Shown in pieces: positions 56,377 through 64,000 of a stretch of DNA of 64,000 nt. The DNA is from Acidobacteriota bacterium (GTDB taxonomy: Bacteria > Acidobacteriota > Blastocatellia > Pyrinomonadales > Pyrinomonadaceae). Positions within the stretch are counted from its first letter, which is position 1, and each line of letters begins with the position of its first letter. A program made the translations under genes and the position numbers. The stretch is taken from contig QQUY01000001.1 in NCBI GenBank assembly GCA_003385635.1, positions 2,333,001-2,397,000 on the forward strand, given 5' to 3'. The notes under the pieces were generated by a model, which was not told where the DNA came from, did not search any database, and was given only the letters and a program-made list of their open reading frames with translations.

Positions 56377-57996
56377 CTAGTTATCCGGATTCGGCGATGA
56401 CGCGGGCTGAACCTCACTTGCAGGATCATCCGCCGGAACAGCGACCGTAGGTCGGTTCGGCTTCGGCGTCGCCGTCGGATTCGAATTCGAGGGAGGATTG
56501 CCAAGCGGTACGGGCTGTACCAGCAGGGCGCCTTCGTCTACGTCTGCATCCTGGTCCTGATCGTAGTCAGGCCTGTAGATGCGCGGAGTGATGAAGAAGA
56601 GGATCTCACTCGTATCACGAGCGGTCGTCTTCCTCTTAAAGAGGTTACCGATGATCGGGATTCTCGAAAGACCCGGCGTGCGGTTGACGATCTCGCTTTC
56701 GGAATCGAAGAGCGCTCCGCCAACGACGGTCGTTCCACCGTCCGGAACCATGACTTCCGTCTGCATCCTTTGAACGCTGATCGGCGGCGCGCCACCGTCA
56801 CCCGTGCCTGCCGGAACGGTATTGTTTTCAGCTACGACGTTGAGAATGATCGTGCCCACATTGGTGATCTGCGGGGTGACCGCGAGCCTCAACGGAACCG
56901 GAACATACTCGGTAGTAACGACAACACCCGCGTCCGAGCTGTTCGGCTGGATCGTAGTGACAGGGATCTGTGAACCGCTTTCGATCTCTGCCGGGCGATT
57001 GTTCAGCGTGGTGATTCTCGGGGTCGCGATCGTCTTGACGTGGCCCTTCTGCTCACCGGCAGCTAGTTCGGCGTTTATCGTAGTCGTGCCGATCGCGCTC
57101 GTCGTAAGCGAGATGATGGTGTTCGAAACTACGCTACCGAAGTCGGTGCCAGCTCCGATGACCGTTTCACCCTTGTTGCCGATCGCAACACCTGAGAGCT
57201 TCAGACCGAGGTCACGGCTGAAGTTTCGGGTAGCGGCGACGATGCGCGCTTCGATCTCAACCTGCGGAGCAGGCTGATCAAGATACGATATAAGCCTGCG
57301 CAAAGCCTTCACGTTCTCAAGCACGTCAGTAATGATAAGCGTGTTGGTGCGTGCTTCGACCTCGACCGTTCCACGCCTCGAAAGACGCTTCTGGACGATT
57401 CCAAGAACACCCTGATCCTGGCCGGCCTGGCCGCCGACTCCTGCACCTGAGCTAGTGTTGGCAGTGGTCTGGCCTCCGGTGTATCCGCTGGATCTTCCGC
57501 CCTGGCTTGAAAGGTCATTGATGGCCCTTGCGTAGTTGAGCCTAACAAATTCTGTATAGAGCGGCGCGCTGTCAAGCTGGCTTTCCTTTATCTCTTCAAG
57601 CAGCTTGCGTTCCTGCGCCAGTGATTTCTGGTCGGAGATCCTTAGGATCGGGCCGTTGACCTGGACGCCGAGTTCCTGCGCCCTGAGGATCGAATCGAGA
57701 GCCACGTTCCAAGGAACCTCGCTGACGTTCACGGTTACGGGAACGTCTTTGACCGACCGATCGATCACGAAGTTGATACCGTATTGTTCGGTAATGTAAT
57801 TAAGGATATCGCGGATGTCGGCGTTGACAACGTTTAAGTTGATCGCCTCGCCCTGGAAGCCCGCTTCGCCATACTTCATTCCCTGGTTCTGCGGCGCCAC
57901 GTCCTGAGCGAACGCCGTTACGAGCAGGCTGCTCATAATCACCAGAACAAAGATGGCTCGTGAGCCGGTTTTGCCTATTTTCTGAACAAGTGTCAT
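56377..57996 (-). CDS. pilQ: Type IV pilus secretin PilQ (short form)
   Basis: This is the outer-membrane channel for the pilus. 539 residues: signal peptide (FVLVIMSSLLVTAFAQ), an STN/N0-type domain (INLNVVNADIRDILNYITEQYG), an N1-like domain, and a Gly/Ser-rich spacer (GGRSSGYTGGQTTANTSSGAG). The secretin core follows (VEIEARIVAATRNFSRDLGLK, VPDGGTTVVGGALFDSE, RIPIIGNLFKRK, EILFFITPRI). A Pro-rich tail (TPKPNRPTVAVPADD) ends it. It lacks the AMIN domains present in larger PilQ proteins, so peptidoglycan anchoring must be provided otherwise. It is the fifth gene of the pilMNOPQ operon. Confidence 0.93.
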   Translation of the reverse strand: MTLVQKIGKTGSRAIFVLVIMSSLLVTAFAQDVAPQNQGMKYGEAGFQGEAINLNVVNADIRDILNYITEQYGINFVIDRSVKDVPVTVNVSEVPWNVALDSILRAQELGVQVNGPILRISDQKSLAQERKLLEEIKESQLDSAPLYTEFVRLNYARAINDLSSQGGRSSGYTGGQTTANTSSGAGVGGQAGQDQGVLGIVQKRLSRRGTVEVEARTNTLIITDVLENVKALRRLISYLDQPAPQVEIEARIVAATRNFSRDLGLKLSGVAIGNKGETVIGAGTDFGSVVSNTIISLTTSAIGTTTINAELAAGEQKGHVKTIATPRITTLNNRPAEIESGSQIPVTTIQPNSSDAGVVVTTEYVPVPLRLAVTPQITNVGTIILNVVAENNTVPAGTGDGGAPPISVQRMQTEVMVPDGGTTVVGGALFDSESEIVNRTPGLSRIPIIGNLFKRKTTARDTSEILFFITPRIYRPDYDQDQDADVDEGALLVQPVPLGNPPSNSNPTATPKPNRPTVAVPADDPASEVQPASSPNPDN

Positions 57997-58121
57997 TGTT
58001 TCTTACCTCATAAATTGGCCTCTTTCAGGAGGAAAGAGATCCTATTGTGCGAGTTTGCTTTGGCTGGGCACGGGCGTCCTGCCTGCGACAGCCCGCGTGT
58101 TGTAGTCGCCGAATTCCGGCG

Positions 58122-58832
58122 TTATGACCCTTTTTTCTTGTTGGAGGTCGGGCGTTTCGACTTCTTCGAAGTCTTGGCCGCATCTTCGTCAGACGAGTTG
58201 TTCATTTCCTCCAGCGGAGACACGATCGCGTCGGAACTTCCGCTCTTGGCGGTGCGTGCGCTGGGGACGTACTCATCGGAAGGAGCGGTGCCCTGGATCT
58301 CCTGTTCCATCGAGTACTCTCTAAGTGCCTTGTTCTCGACTGAAGATACGAACTTGTTGTTGCTCCACTTGGTGACCTTCCGGAAAACAAGCCGGTTCTC
58401 TTCAACCGCGACCAGTTGGCCGTCAAAGAACTTTTCACCCGGATAGATCGTGTATGAAAGTTTGATGGGTGTAGCCTCGACCATCGCACCGTATCCCCTC
58501 GGCGTCTTGAAAATACCGGTGACGGACATCTCGTCGAGAAGCAGAACCGATGTGACTTTGGGTATGGGCTGACCGTTCATCGCGGCCTTTTCCCTCATTT
58601 CCTTGTAGTACTCGATCCTCGATTCGATCGAAGGAGCTGCGACCACGATAGGACCCTTTGGCTCAGAGCTTGTGGACGAACCCGGGCTGTCAACCCTTCT
58701 TTCGTATGCAGGCTTGCAAAACGGGTCGCCTGAGCACTGAGCGGAGACTTCGTTTGCCGATCCGCTCAGGAGCAAGAATCCGACGGCGGCGAAGGCCACG
58801 GAAAGAATTCGTTTCGTGTTTGATTTAGTCAT
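58122..58832 (-). CDS. pilP: PilP-like pilus assembly protein
   Basis: About 236 residues from ATG 58832. The N-terminal signal is ILSVAFAAVGFLLLSGSANEVSAQ, without an obvious lipobox. The middle has LLLDEMSVTGIFKTPRGYGAMVEATPIKLSYTIYPGEKFFDGQL, which fits the PilP beta-domain that contacts PilQ. The C-terminal 50 residues are low-complexity and end in a lysine-rich KKSKRPTSNKKKGS. Identification relies partly on position between pilO and pilQ. Confidence 0.75.
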   Translation of the reverse strand: MTKSNTKRILSVAFAAVGFLLLSGSANEVSAQCSGDPFCKPAYERRVDSPGSSTSSEPKGPIVVAAPSIESRIEYYKEMREKAAMNGQPIPKVTSVLLLDEMSVTGIFKTPRGYGAMVEATPIKLSYTIYPGEKFFDGQLVAVEENRLVFRKVTKWSNNKFVSSVENKALREYSMEQEIQGTAPSDEYVPSARTAKSGSSDAIVSPLEEMNNSSDEDAAKTSKKSKRPTSNKKKGS

Positions 58833-58873
58833 CGTTTCTCTCACTCTCTAGCTGTGTTTGAACAACAAGATGA

Positions 58874-59581
58874 TCACTGGGCGGCCGGGGCCGTTGTCGT
58901 ACCTGGTTGCGCCGGAGCTCCAGGCTTTCCGGGTGCCGGTTGTGCGGGAAGCGGCTTCCCGTCAGGTCCGAGAATCGGCTTTCCGTCGGGGCCTATTTGA
59001 ATCGGATTGGCGAGATTGTCGAGATCCTCCGGCGATGCATAAAAGGCCGTAAGAAGGAACTTGGCGTGCAGTGTCTTCGCCGGCGTCTGCTTGTCGAGCT
59101 GCGTCAAGCTGAAGTCGGTAATGGAGACGATCCTCTGGAGCTTGGCCATTTTGTCGAAGAAGTCCCTGAGGTTTGCGAAGTTACTGTCGACCTCAACTTC
59201 TACCGGCTTCGCCATAATGAAGTCTTGCTGTGTGTCTTCCCGCGGCGAGAACCTGTTCACGATCAATCTCGAGCCGCTTGCCGTGTCCTGAAGACCCTGC
59301 AGTACGTTCGTGATCTCCCGTTGTTCGGGAAGAAGGACCTTCAGTTCGTCATATTCCTGCTCTTTTGCGGCATACAGCGACCTGAATTCGTTGATCCTCT
59401 GCGTGGCGATCTGCGCTGCCTGGTTCTTTGCCTGAAGCTGTGCGACCTGGTCGTTCAGCTGGCTGACCTCTTCGCGCATACCGGCGGTCAGGAAGTACCA
59501 GACCGTCAGGTACATCAACGCCCCTACACCGACCAGAAGAATAAGTTGCCAGTACCAGGTTAGGTTCTTTAGTCTGTTCAT
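58874..59581 (-). CDS. pilO: Type IV pilus inner-membrane protein PilO
   Basis: 235 residues: a transmembrane segment at 10-33 (WYWQLILLVGVGALMYLTVWYFLTAG), then a coiled coil (LNDQVAQLQAKNQAAQ) and a ferredoxin-like fold domain (LLPEQREITNVLQGLQDTA ... FDKMAKLQRIVSITDFSL). The C-terminus is Pro/Gly-rich (GKPGAPAQPG). It pairs with PilN on the periplasmic face to align the motor with the secretin. Confidence 0.9.
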   Translation of the reverse strand: MNRLKNLTWYWQLILLVGVGALMYLTVWYFLTAGMREEVSQLNDQVAQLQAKNQAAQIATQRINEFRSLYAAKEQEYDELKVLLPEQREITNVLQGLQDTASGSRLIVNRFSPREDTQQDFIMAKPVEVEVDSNFANLRDFFDKMAKLQRIVSITDFSLTQLDKQTPAKTLHAKFLLTAFYASPEDLDNLANPIQIGPDGKPILGPDGKPLPAQPAPGKPGAPAQPGTTTAPAAQ

Positions 59582-59653
59582 CTCTTCAACATCCTTGTCT
59601 AGAGTCTTTTCCGCCTGAAGGCTTCAAGCTCGCTGTATTGAGTTAACGATCGG

Positions 59654-60355
59654 TTAGGACTTTGGTCCTGAAACGGCTTTGTCCGGTTGAGCGCCTTGAG
59701 CACCGGCTTCCGCTGCCAGCGAGTTGCTGGAAGCACCGGCTTTCTCGGGCGTGTAGGCGCACCTGATGGTGAAATCTACGACTTCAACCTTGGGAGCCTC
59801 GGAACTCTGCGAGACGTTCTGTGGAGCGACCTCTTTCCTCTGGGTCTCGATTCCCAGGTTCGAAAAGAGCCCGGCTGAGAATTCGAGGCTTCGGCCGAAT
59901 TGTGTGATCGCAAGCTCGTTCCTCGAGTTACCGGTGATGGTCAGCTGATCTCCTTCCTGCTCCACGCTTACCAGGTGGATGTCCGGAGTCATCTTGATCC
60001 TTTCGCGGATAGCTTCAAGAACTGCACTTGGTCCTGCCTGCGAGTTTCGAAGCTTCTTGATCGCCTCGATCCTCAGGTCGATGTTCTTGATCTTGGCTTC
60101 GAGCTCACGCTGTTCTTTCATTACAGCCTCAAGCTCTGCGGCCCTGCGCTTCTGTTCTTCAAGCTGCTGCTCAGCAACCGCCTTTGCACGGACAGTGCTG
60201 ATAATGTCCCAGCCGATTACGCCAAGGGTCATCACGAACACCACGATGGCGAGCAGAAGAAGGCGGGTGACCGGGCTCGACGTTTTGCGCTCTACCGCAG
60301 AAACGGCGCCGCCCTGTCTTTCTGTAACCGAATTCAGTAAGTTAAATCTGATCAT
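59654..60355 (-). CDS. pilN: Type IV pilus inner-membrane protein PilN
   Basis: 233 residues. The conserved cytoplasmic N-terminus MIRFNLLNSV binds PilM. A transmembrane segment at about 30-52 (LLLLAIVVFVMTLGVIGWDII) and a coiled coil (KAVAEQQLEEQKRRAAELEAV) follow. The PilN domain has LRNSQAGPSAVLEAIRERIK and LTITGNSRNELAITQFGRSL. It starts four bases before the pilM stop (overlapping ATGA-type junction). Confidence 0.92.
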   Translation of the reverse strand: MIRFNLLNSVTERQGGAVSAVERKTSSPVTRLLLLAIVVFVMTLGVIGWDIISTVRAKAVAEQQLEEQKRRAAELEAVMKEQRELEAKIKNIDLRIEAIKKLRNSQAGPSAVLEAIRERIKMTPDIHLVSVEQEGDQLTITGNSRNELAITQFGRSLEFSAGLFSNLGIETQRKEVAPQNVSQSSEAPKVEVVDFTIRCAYTPEKAGASSNSLAAEAGAQGAQPDKAVSGPKS

Positions 60356-61413
60356 TTGACTTCTACTCCTCTCAATGCGAGACCAACGGCCACTGCCATT
60401 TCGGGCATGATCTCACTCAGATAGTCCGGATCGAACTTGTTGTGATCCACGTTGATCTGACGGAACGGGTCGAGAACTTCGACGGGCATTTCAAGCTTCT
60501 TCGAGAGTTCCTCTCTGAGGCCTGCCATTTTTGATCCGCCGCCGGAGATCAGGATCTTTTCCACCTTGATGTCGTCGTTGTCGCTGGTAGCGCGATAAAA
60601 GTCGAAGGTCTTCTGGATCTCCATCGCAACCATCTCGGTGACGTTGCTTATGAGTGGCTCGATCGCCGTCTCATCAACGCTTTCAAGCGCTTCCGGGACT
60701 CCGCGCTTTACTGCTTCAGCCTGGCTGTAGCTGAAACCGAGGTTCTTCTGGAGGATGTCCGTGAACTGGCTTCCGCCGATCGTCATGTCTCGCGTGAACA
60801 GGGACTGCGTACCTTTGACAATGTTCACGTTCATCGTCGAGGCACCTATATTAAGGAGTGTGACGATGGACTCCGGATCGGGCTGGTAATTGATCTCGTA
60901 GCAGTTCTGGAGAGCGAATGTGTCGACGTCGATGACGACAGGCGACTTTCCGGAGAGCTGGATTGCCTGCTTGATATTGTTTAGCCTTTCCTTCTTGCAG
61001 GCGGCGATCATCACATTCGTAGAGTCAACGTCCTCTTCCGTCACGTGATAATCGAGACTGACCTCGGACAGGTCATACGGAATATGTTCTTCAGCGTGCC
61101 AGTCGATAGATTCCTCGAGTTCTTCCCGGCTCATTGCGGGAAGGACGATGTTCTTAATAATGACTGAATGACCGCTCACGCCGGTGACAACCTTAGGAGC
61201 CTTGACGCTGCTGTCATTGCAAACGATCTGGATCGTTTCCGCGACCGCGTTGAGCTCCATGATCTGGCCGTCGACCACTGTTTCGTCCGGAAGGTTTTCG
61301 AACCCCAGGTTCATCAGGGTCAGGTTGTTCATCTTGCCGTCGAGCTCGACGACCTTTACTGAACTTGAGCCGACATCCAAACCGGCAACGCTTTTCTTTT
61401 TACCGAACAGCAT
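60352..61413 (-). CDS. pilM: Type IV pilus assembly ATPase-like protein PilM
   Basis: 353 residues, actin-like fold. The phosphate-1 region is VAGLDVGSSSVKVVEL at the N-terminus. GVSGHSVIIKNIVLPAMSREEL follows, and VTLLNIGASTMNVNIVKG is the second phosphate loop. The adenosine motif is ILISGGGSKMAGLREELSKKL. First gene of the minus-strand pilMNOPQ-mglB operon; the promoter should lie in the AT-rich stretch upstream of 61413. Confidence 0.95.
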   Translation of the reverse strand: MLFGKKKSVAGLDVGSSSVKVVELDGKMNNLTLMNLGFENLPDETVVDGQIMELNAVAETIQIVCNDSSVKAPKVVTGVSGHSVIIKNIVLPAMSREELEESIDWHAEEHIPYDLSEVSLDYHVTEEDVDSTNVMIAACKKERLNNIKQAIQLSGKSPVVIDVDTFALQNCYEINYQPDPESIVTLLNIGASTMNVNIVKGTQSLFTRDMTIGGSQFTDILQKNLGFSYSQAEAVKRGVPEALESVDETAIEPLISNVTEMVAMEIQKTFDFYRATSDNDDIKVEKILISGGGSKMAGLREELSKKLEMPVEVLDPFRQINVDHNKFDPDYLSEIMPEMAVAVGLALRGVEVK

Positions 61414-62289
61414 TATTTTAGTTACTCCTTATGGCTTCTGGGTCAATCTCTTTTAGCGATGGGTGTGAGCAGTTTGTTGAAAAGTGTCGATCACAGAATG
61501 CCGGCCGTCGTGCAGGGTAGGGCCACCTTTTTTCGGATTGACGGTATAGACAGGATTTGTTCGAGTTAGGTCGGAACTGAGAGTCTGACCAGATTCTGTG
61601 ATCGGTACCCGTTTAGAACGATACTAGAAGATCGGAAGGCTCTACCGGGCCGCTGTGTTCGATGTGTGAAATCGCTTTCATCTGAGTTAGGTGGCGATAG
61701 GTTGCAACACAGACTGTGTTGCCACTTAACAAAGCTACACGATTGATAAATTGATGTCAACATCTTTTTGCATTGTTTAACATCAACTTGAACGATTTTT
61801 CTTCAGCGAGAAAATGAGGTTTCTCTCAGTGATCGTTTTCTCGTCAATCTGACGCGCGGATGAGATCCGGCCAGGAGCTCTGTGATGGTGACTCAGGTGT
61901 GCTGCCTTTGGATTGCTTTGAACAGCGTGAGGGAAAGTGAAGTTGGTGGACTTGTGCCCGACTTATAGGAGTAATTATACCAACGGCTCAAGGGGGAAGA
62001 TCTTAGCTTGATTCGAATTCGTTTTGCCGACCCGTTCACGAGTGGTTTATAGCTATGAGGCTGCGGCTTTGCCGAATCGATGTGCGGAAAGGCACGGCCT
62101 TTCCGGCGTTGATTCCCAAACAGCCAGATCGGGGTCGGAGCCCCCGAACAGTCTCAGGCAGACTCGGACGATAAGCCGGAGGCTTACCGCACAGCTCAAC
62201 GGAGGAGCCGCTCCAAGATGTTTATACCGGAATGTGTTTTCGGATGCGCGCCGTGTTTTGAGGTTCTCATCCCTCAGGAGCTAACATCC

Positions 62290-62360
62290 GTCGCCGCTCC
62301 GCGCCGACGACCTCGAACTCACGTTGTTGACGTTTAGCCGAGTATCGTAAGCACCTCAGC
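62290..62360. repeat. Palindrome-bearing dispersed repeat, copy B (hairpin absent)
   Basis: Matches both flanks of copy A (CTCGAACTCACGTTGTTGACG and GTTTAGCCG, then AGTATCGTAAGCACC) but lacks the roughly 60-base central hairpin. The junction is at 62340/62341. Confidence 0.75.
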
Positions 62361-62375
62361 CCTCATTACTTGCTT

Positions 62376-62405
62376 ATGCCCGTCGCTGGCGCTCCGGGTT
62401 CCGAT
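62376..62405 (-). repeat. 30-base dispersed repeat (inverted copy)
   Basis: The inverse of the elements at 25364-25393 and 63782-63811 (core CCCGGAGCGCCAGCGACGGG), followed by a CTCAGCACTG tract. Confidence 0.8.
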
Positions 62406-62514
62406 TTCCTCATCGCTCGGTCCTCAGCACTGTCTTCAGGCGTGAGGATCTCCCGCCGGCGGGCTGCGCGGGGGGCGCTCGCCGCCGGACAGGAGAGGGA
62501 TTCGCGATCGGTGC

Positions 62515-63468
62515 TTAGTCGGAGTCCTTTCTGCCTACCTCGTTTGCGTCGAGAACCCACTTCGACCAGAGGTGCTTTCGAAGTTCACTTGCAAGCAGAT
62601 CGTCGAGTTTCTCGAGAGCCATCAGTTGTTCCTGGGCCTCCTTTCGTTCACCACGCTCTATATGCATAAGGCCGAGATTGTAGATAGCGCTTGCGAATGA
62701 GGGTTTTAGCCTTACCGCTTCTTTGTAGTACCTGAAGGCCTTCTTCTTCTTCCCCATGTCGTCCACGACAACGCCAAGATTGTTCAGGGTTTCAGCATCC
62801 TCCGGATCCAGCTTGTGAGCGCGTTCGAGGCTCTTCAGGGCGGCCGATTTTTTGCCGAGCTTGTAGAGCGTCACTCCCATGCTGCAATGTGCTTCAACCA
62901 TGTTCGGCCTTAGCTTTATCGCCTTCCTGAACAGCTCGAGCGCTTTGTCCAGTTCCCCCAACCTGTCGAGCGAGTTTGCGTAGTTGTTGAGGGTGATCGC
63001 ATCGTTCGGATCGATCTCGAGCGCCCGTTCGTAGTACCGCGTGCTGACCTCGTGTCTTTCCGCGAGGCTGTAGACTTCCCCGATCGACGCTATTCCGTCG
63101 ACAAACTCGGGGTTCTCCTCGACAAGTTCTTCAAAAACCTCGATCGCATCCGTGAATTTTGCGAGCCGCACGTAAGACCGGCCCAGGTTGTATCTGCAGG
63201 TGAAACATCCGGGATTGGCTTCGATCGCCCTTTCGAAGTAGCTCTTTGCCTTTTGGTAGTTGCCTTCGTTAAGCCCAGTCTCGACCCCTAGCTTGTTCAA
63301 GGCTCTGAAGTCGGTAGGTTCAGAAGTTTTGGCGTCAGCCTTGCTCTCGATGTCGGTGAAGGAGTTAATCGGAACTTCATCTCCTACCTGTAACGTCCTT
63401 TCCCGAAACTGGGCGCTGGCTGGTACTACGAGAACTATGAGTGCGAGCAATATGAAGGTATTTCTCAT
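62515..63468 (-). CDS. Exported TPR-repeat protein
   Basis: 317 residues from ATG 63468, with GGAG at good spacing; an in-frame TTG lies four codons upstream. The signal peptide is NTFILLALIVLVVPASAQ. Tetratricopeptide repeats run from about 65 to 285, with canonical A8/G8/Y11-type positions. Examples are AKSYFERAIEANPGCFTCRYNL, ALEIDPNDAITLNNYANSLDRL, AIKLRPNMVEAHCSMGVTLYKL and AHKLDPEDAETLNNLGVVVDDM. It is a periplasmic scaffold of unknown partner. Proximity to the pil operon is suggestive, but the two are 1.1 kb apart. Confidence 0.85.
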   Translation of the reverse strand: MRNTFILLALIVLVVPASAQFRERTLQVGDEVPINSFTDIESKADAKTSEPTDFRALNKLGVETGLNEGNYQKAKSYFERAIEANPGCFTCRYNLGRSYVRLAKFTDAIEVFEELVEENPEFVDGIASIGEVYSLAERHEVSTRYYERALEIDPNDAITLNNYANSLDRLGELDKALELFRKAIKLRPNMVEAHCSMGVTLYKLGKKSAALKSLERAHKLDPEDAETLNNLGVVVDDMGKKKKAFRYYKEAVRLKPSFASAIYNLGLMHIERGERKEAQEQLMALEKLDDLLASELRKHLWSKWVLDANEVGRKDSD

Positions 63469-63480
63469 TGTCTTCTCCAA

Positions 63481-64000
63481 GACGCGAACAGCGGCCAGAT
63501 CGCGTCAGACCAATTCAAGCAGCAACGCCGGGGGGATGAGTGAAGGCTTTCATTCCAACGGGTGCCGTTCTTGAAGAATGAATGCGCTGTAGATGTATCA
63601 AGCCTTCTGGACGGATAACACCACTCCTCAGGGCTTTGTTTCACAAATCCCTAACTTTTGATAATTGATTGATTTGATTGATGTTATCCGTACAGACACA
63701 CGGATTTAATCCGAAGAATCGGACGGGATCGGAGGGCAGGCGTCCAGCCTGCATCGAGTGATGAGTAATGAGAGATGAGGAATCGGAACCCGGAGCGCCA
63801 GCGACGGGCATAAAGTAGTGATGAGGACTGAGGAGTGATGACTTAGGACTGAGGAGCGTACGACAATTGAATGTTTAGCCCGCCCGTTCACGGGTAGGTC
63901 CGACCCGTGAACGGGTCGGCTAAACGTCAACACCGCGAGTTCGAGGTCTTCGCCGCGGAGCGGCGAGGGAGGTTAGCCGGGTGGAGCCGAATTCGCAACC
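63481..64000. repeat. Repeat-rich end of window, palindrome element copy C
   Basis: Contains a 30-base element (63782-63811), GAGGACTGAGG units (about 63822-63855), and copy C of the palindrome element in inverse orientation (63870-63967). Its hairpin (63874-63924) is made of GCCCGTTCACGGG-type arms. No gene was recognised. Confidence 0.7.

Larger units (their letters stand above)
61414..62514. other. 1.1 kb non-coding region upstream of pilM
   Basis: No gene is supported. The first 400 bases are relatively AT-rich and include the inverted repeat GCAACACAGACTGTGTTGC (61703-61721), a possible operator. From 62026 on there are repeat remnants: GACCCGTTCACG (62030), GCGGAAAGGCACGGCCTTTC (62084-62107), copy B of the palindrome element (62290-62360), and an inverted copy of the 30-base element (62376-62405). 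Confidence 0.5.

Overview
The window looks like chromosome from an Acidobacteriota bacterium, most likely class Blastocatellia (Pyrinomonadaceae-like). This is inferred from gene content, not from a marker gene. The clues are secreted M36 metalloproteases with FG-GAP/VCBS tails, a Tes/MSS-type radical SAM protein (subdivision-4 Acidobacteria make membrane-spanning iso-diabolic acid), a compact pilMNOPQ cluster, a moderately high GC content and many dispersed short palindromic repeats between genes. No phage, insertion sequence, CRISPR array or rRNA was found. One tRNA (Pro, CGG) is present.

Layout. 1-6.2 kb: the end of a GNAT acetyltransferase, then a tightly packed tryptophan/kynurenine catabolic operon (3-hydroxyanthranilate dioxygenase, ACMS decarboxylase, kynureninase, kynurenine monooxygenase, kynurenine formamidase). 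It is interrupted by a nonsense-mutated nucleotidyltransferase gene and its small partner. 6.5-13.3 kb, minus strand: an MltD-like lytic transglycosylase, Lon protease, a small heat-shock protein, NrdR and a flippase-like membrane protein. 13.6-17.1 kb, plus strand: an ECF sigma factor, an anti-sigma factor with two zinc-finger modules, a B-box membrane protein, a tiny membrane protein and an M23 endopeptidase. 17.3-22.5 kb, minus strand: MtgA, a CrtI-like oxidoreductase overlapping a histone-deacetylase-family hydrolase, an FtsB-like protein and a phosphohexomutase.

23.2-29.6 kb, plus strand: the radical SAM protein behind a 757-base leader, a double-CXXCG SitI6-type orphan immunity-like protein, ribosomal protein S21 (apparently with a CTG start), SurE, Pcm, a DedA protein and tRNA-Pro. 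29.9-32.7 kb, minus strand: a three-subunit proton-translocating transhydrogenase (pntAA-pntAB-pntB). 33.3-39.2 kb: two convergent double-length secreted M16 peptidases. 39.5-41.9 kb: QueD and a DinG/XPD-type helicase.

42.5-55.6 kb: two secreted M36 fungalysin-like proteases, polyphosphate kinase, a CXXCH 'choice-of-anchor V' protein and a small secreted protein. About 1 kb covering the C-terminal FG-GAP module and its 3' flank is virtually identical between the second M36 protease and the anchor-V protein, although ppk lies between them. This points to recent duplication or gene conversion. 56-61.4 kb, minus strand: the type IV pilus alignment/secretin operon pilM-N-O-P-Q ending in a Roadblock/LC7 (MglB-like) gene. 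62.5-63.5 kb: a periplasmic TPR protein. The gene-poor ends (55.6-56.0, 61.4-62.5, 63.5-64.0 kb) are dominated by dispersed repeats, including a palindrome-bearing element present both with and without its hairpin.

Functionally the window combines amino-acid catabolism, peptidoglycan remodelling, proteostasis, redox balance, secreted proteolysis and surface motility. All assignments come from reading translated motifs by eye; no database search was run.
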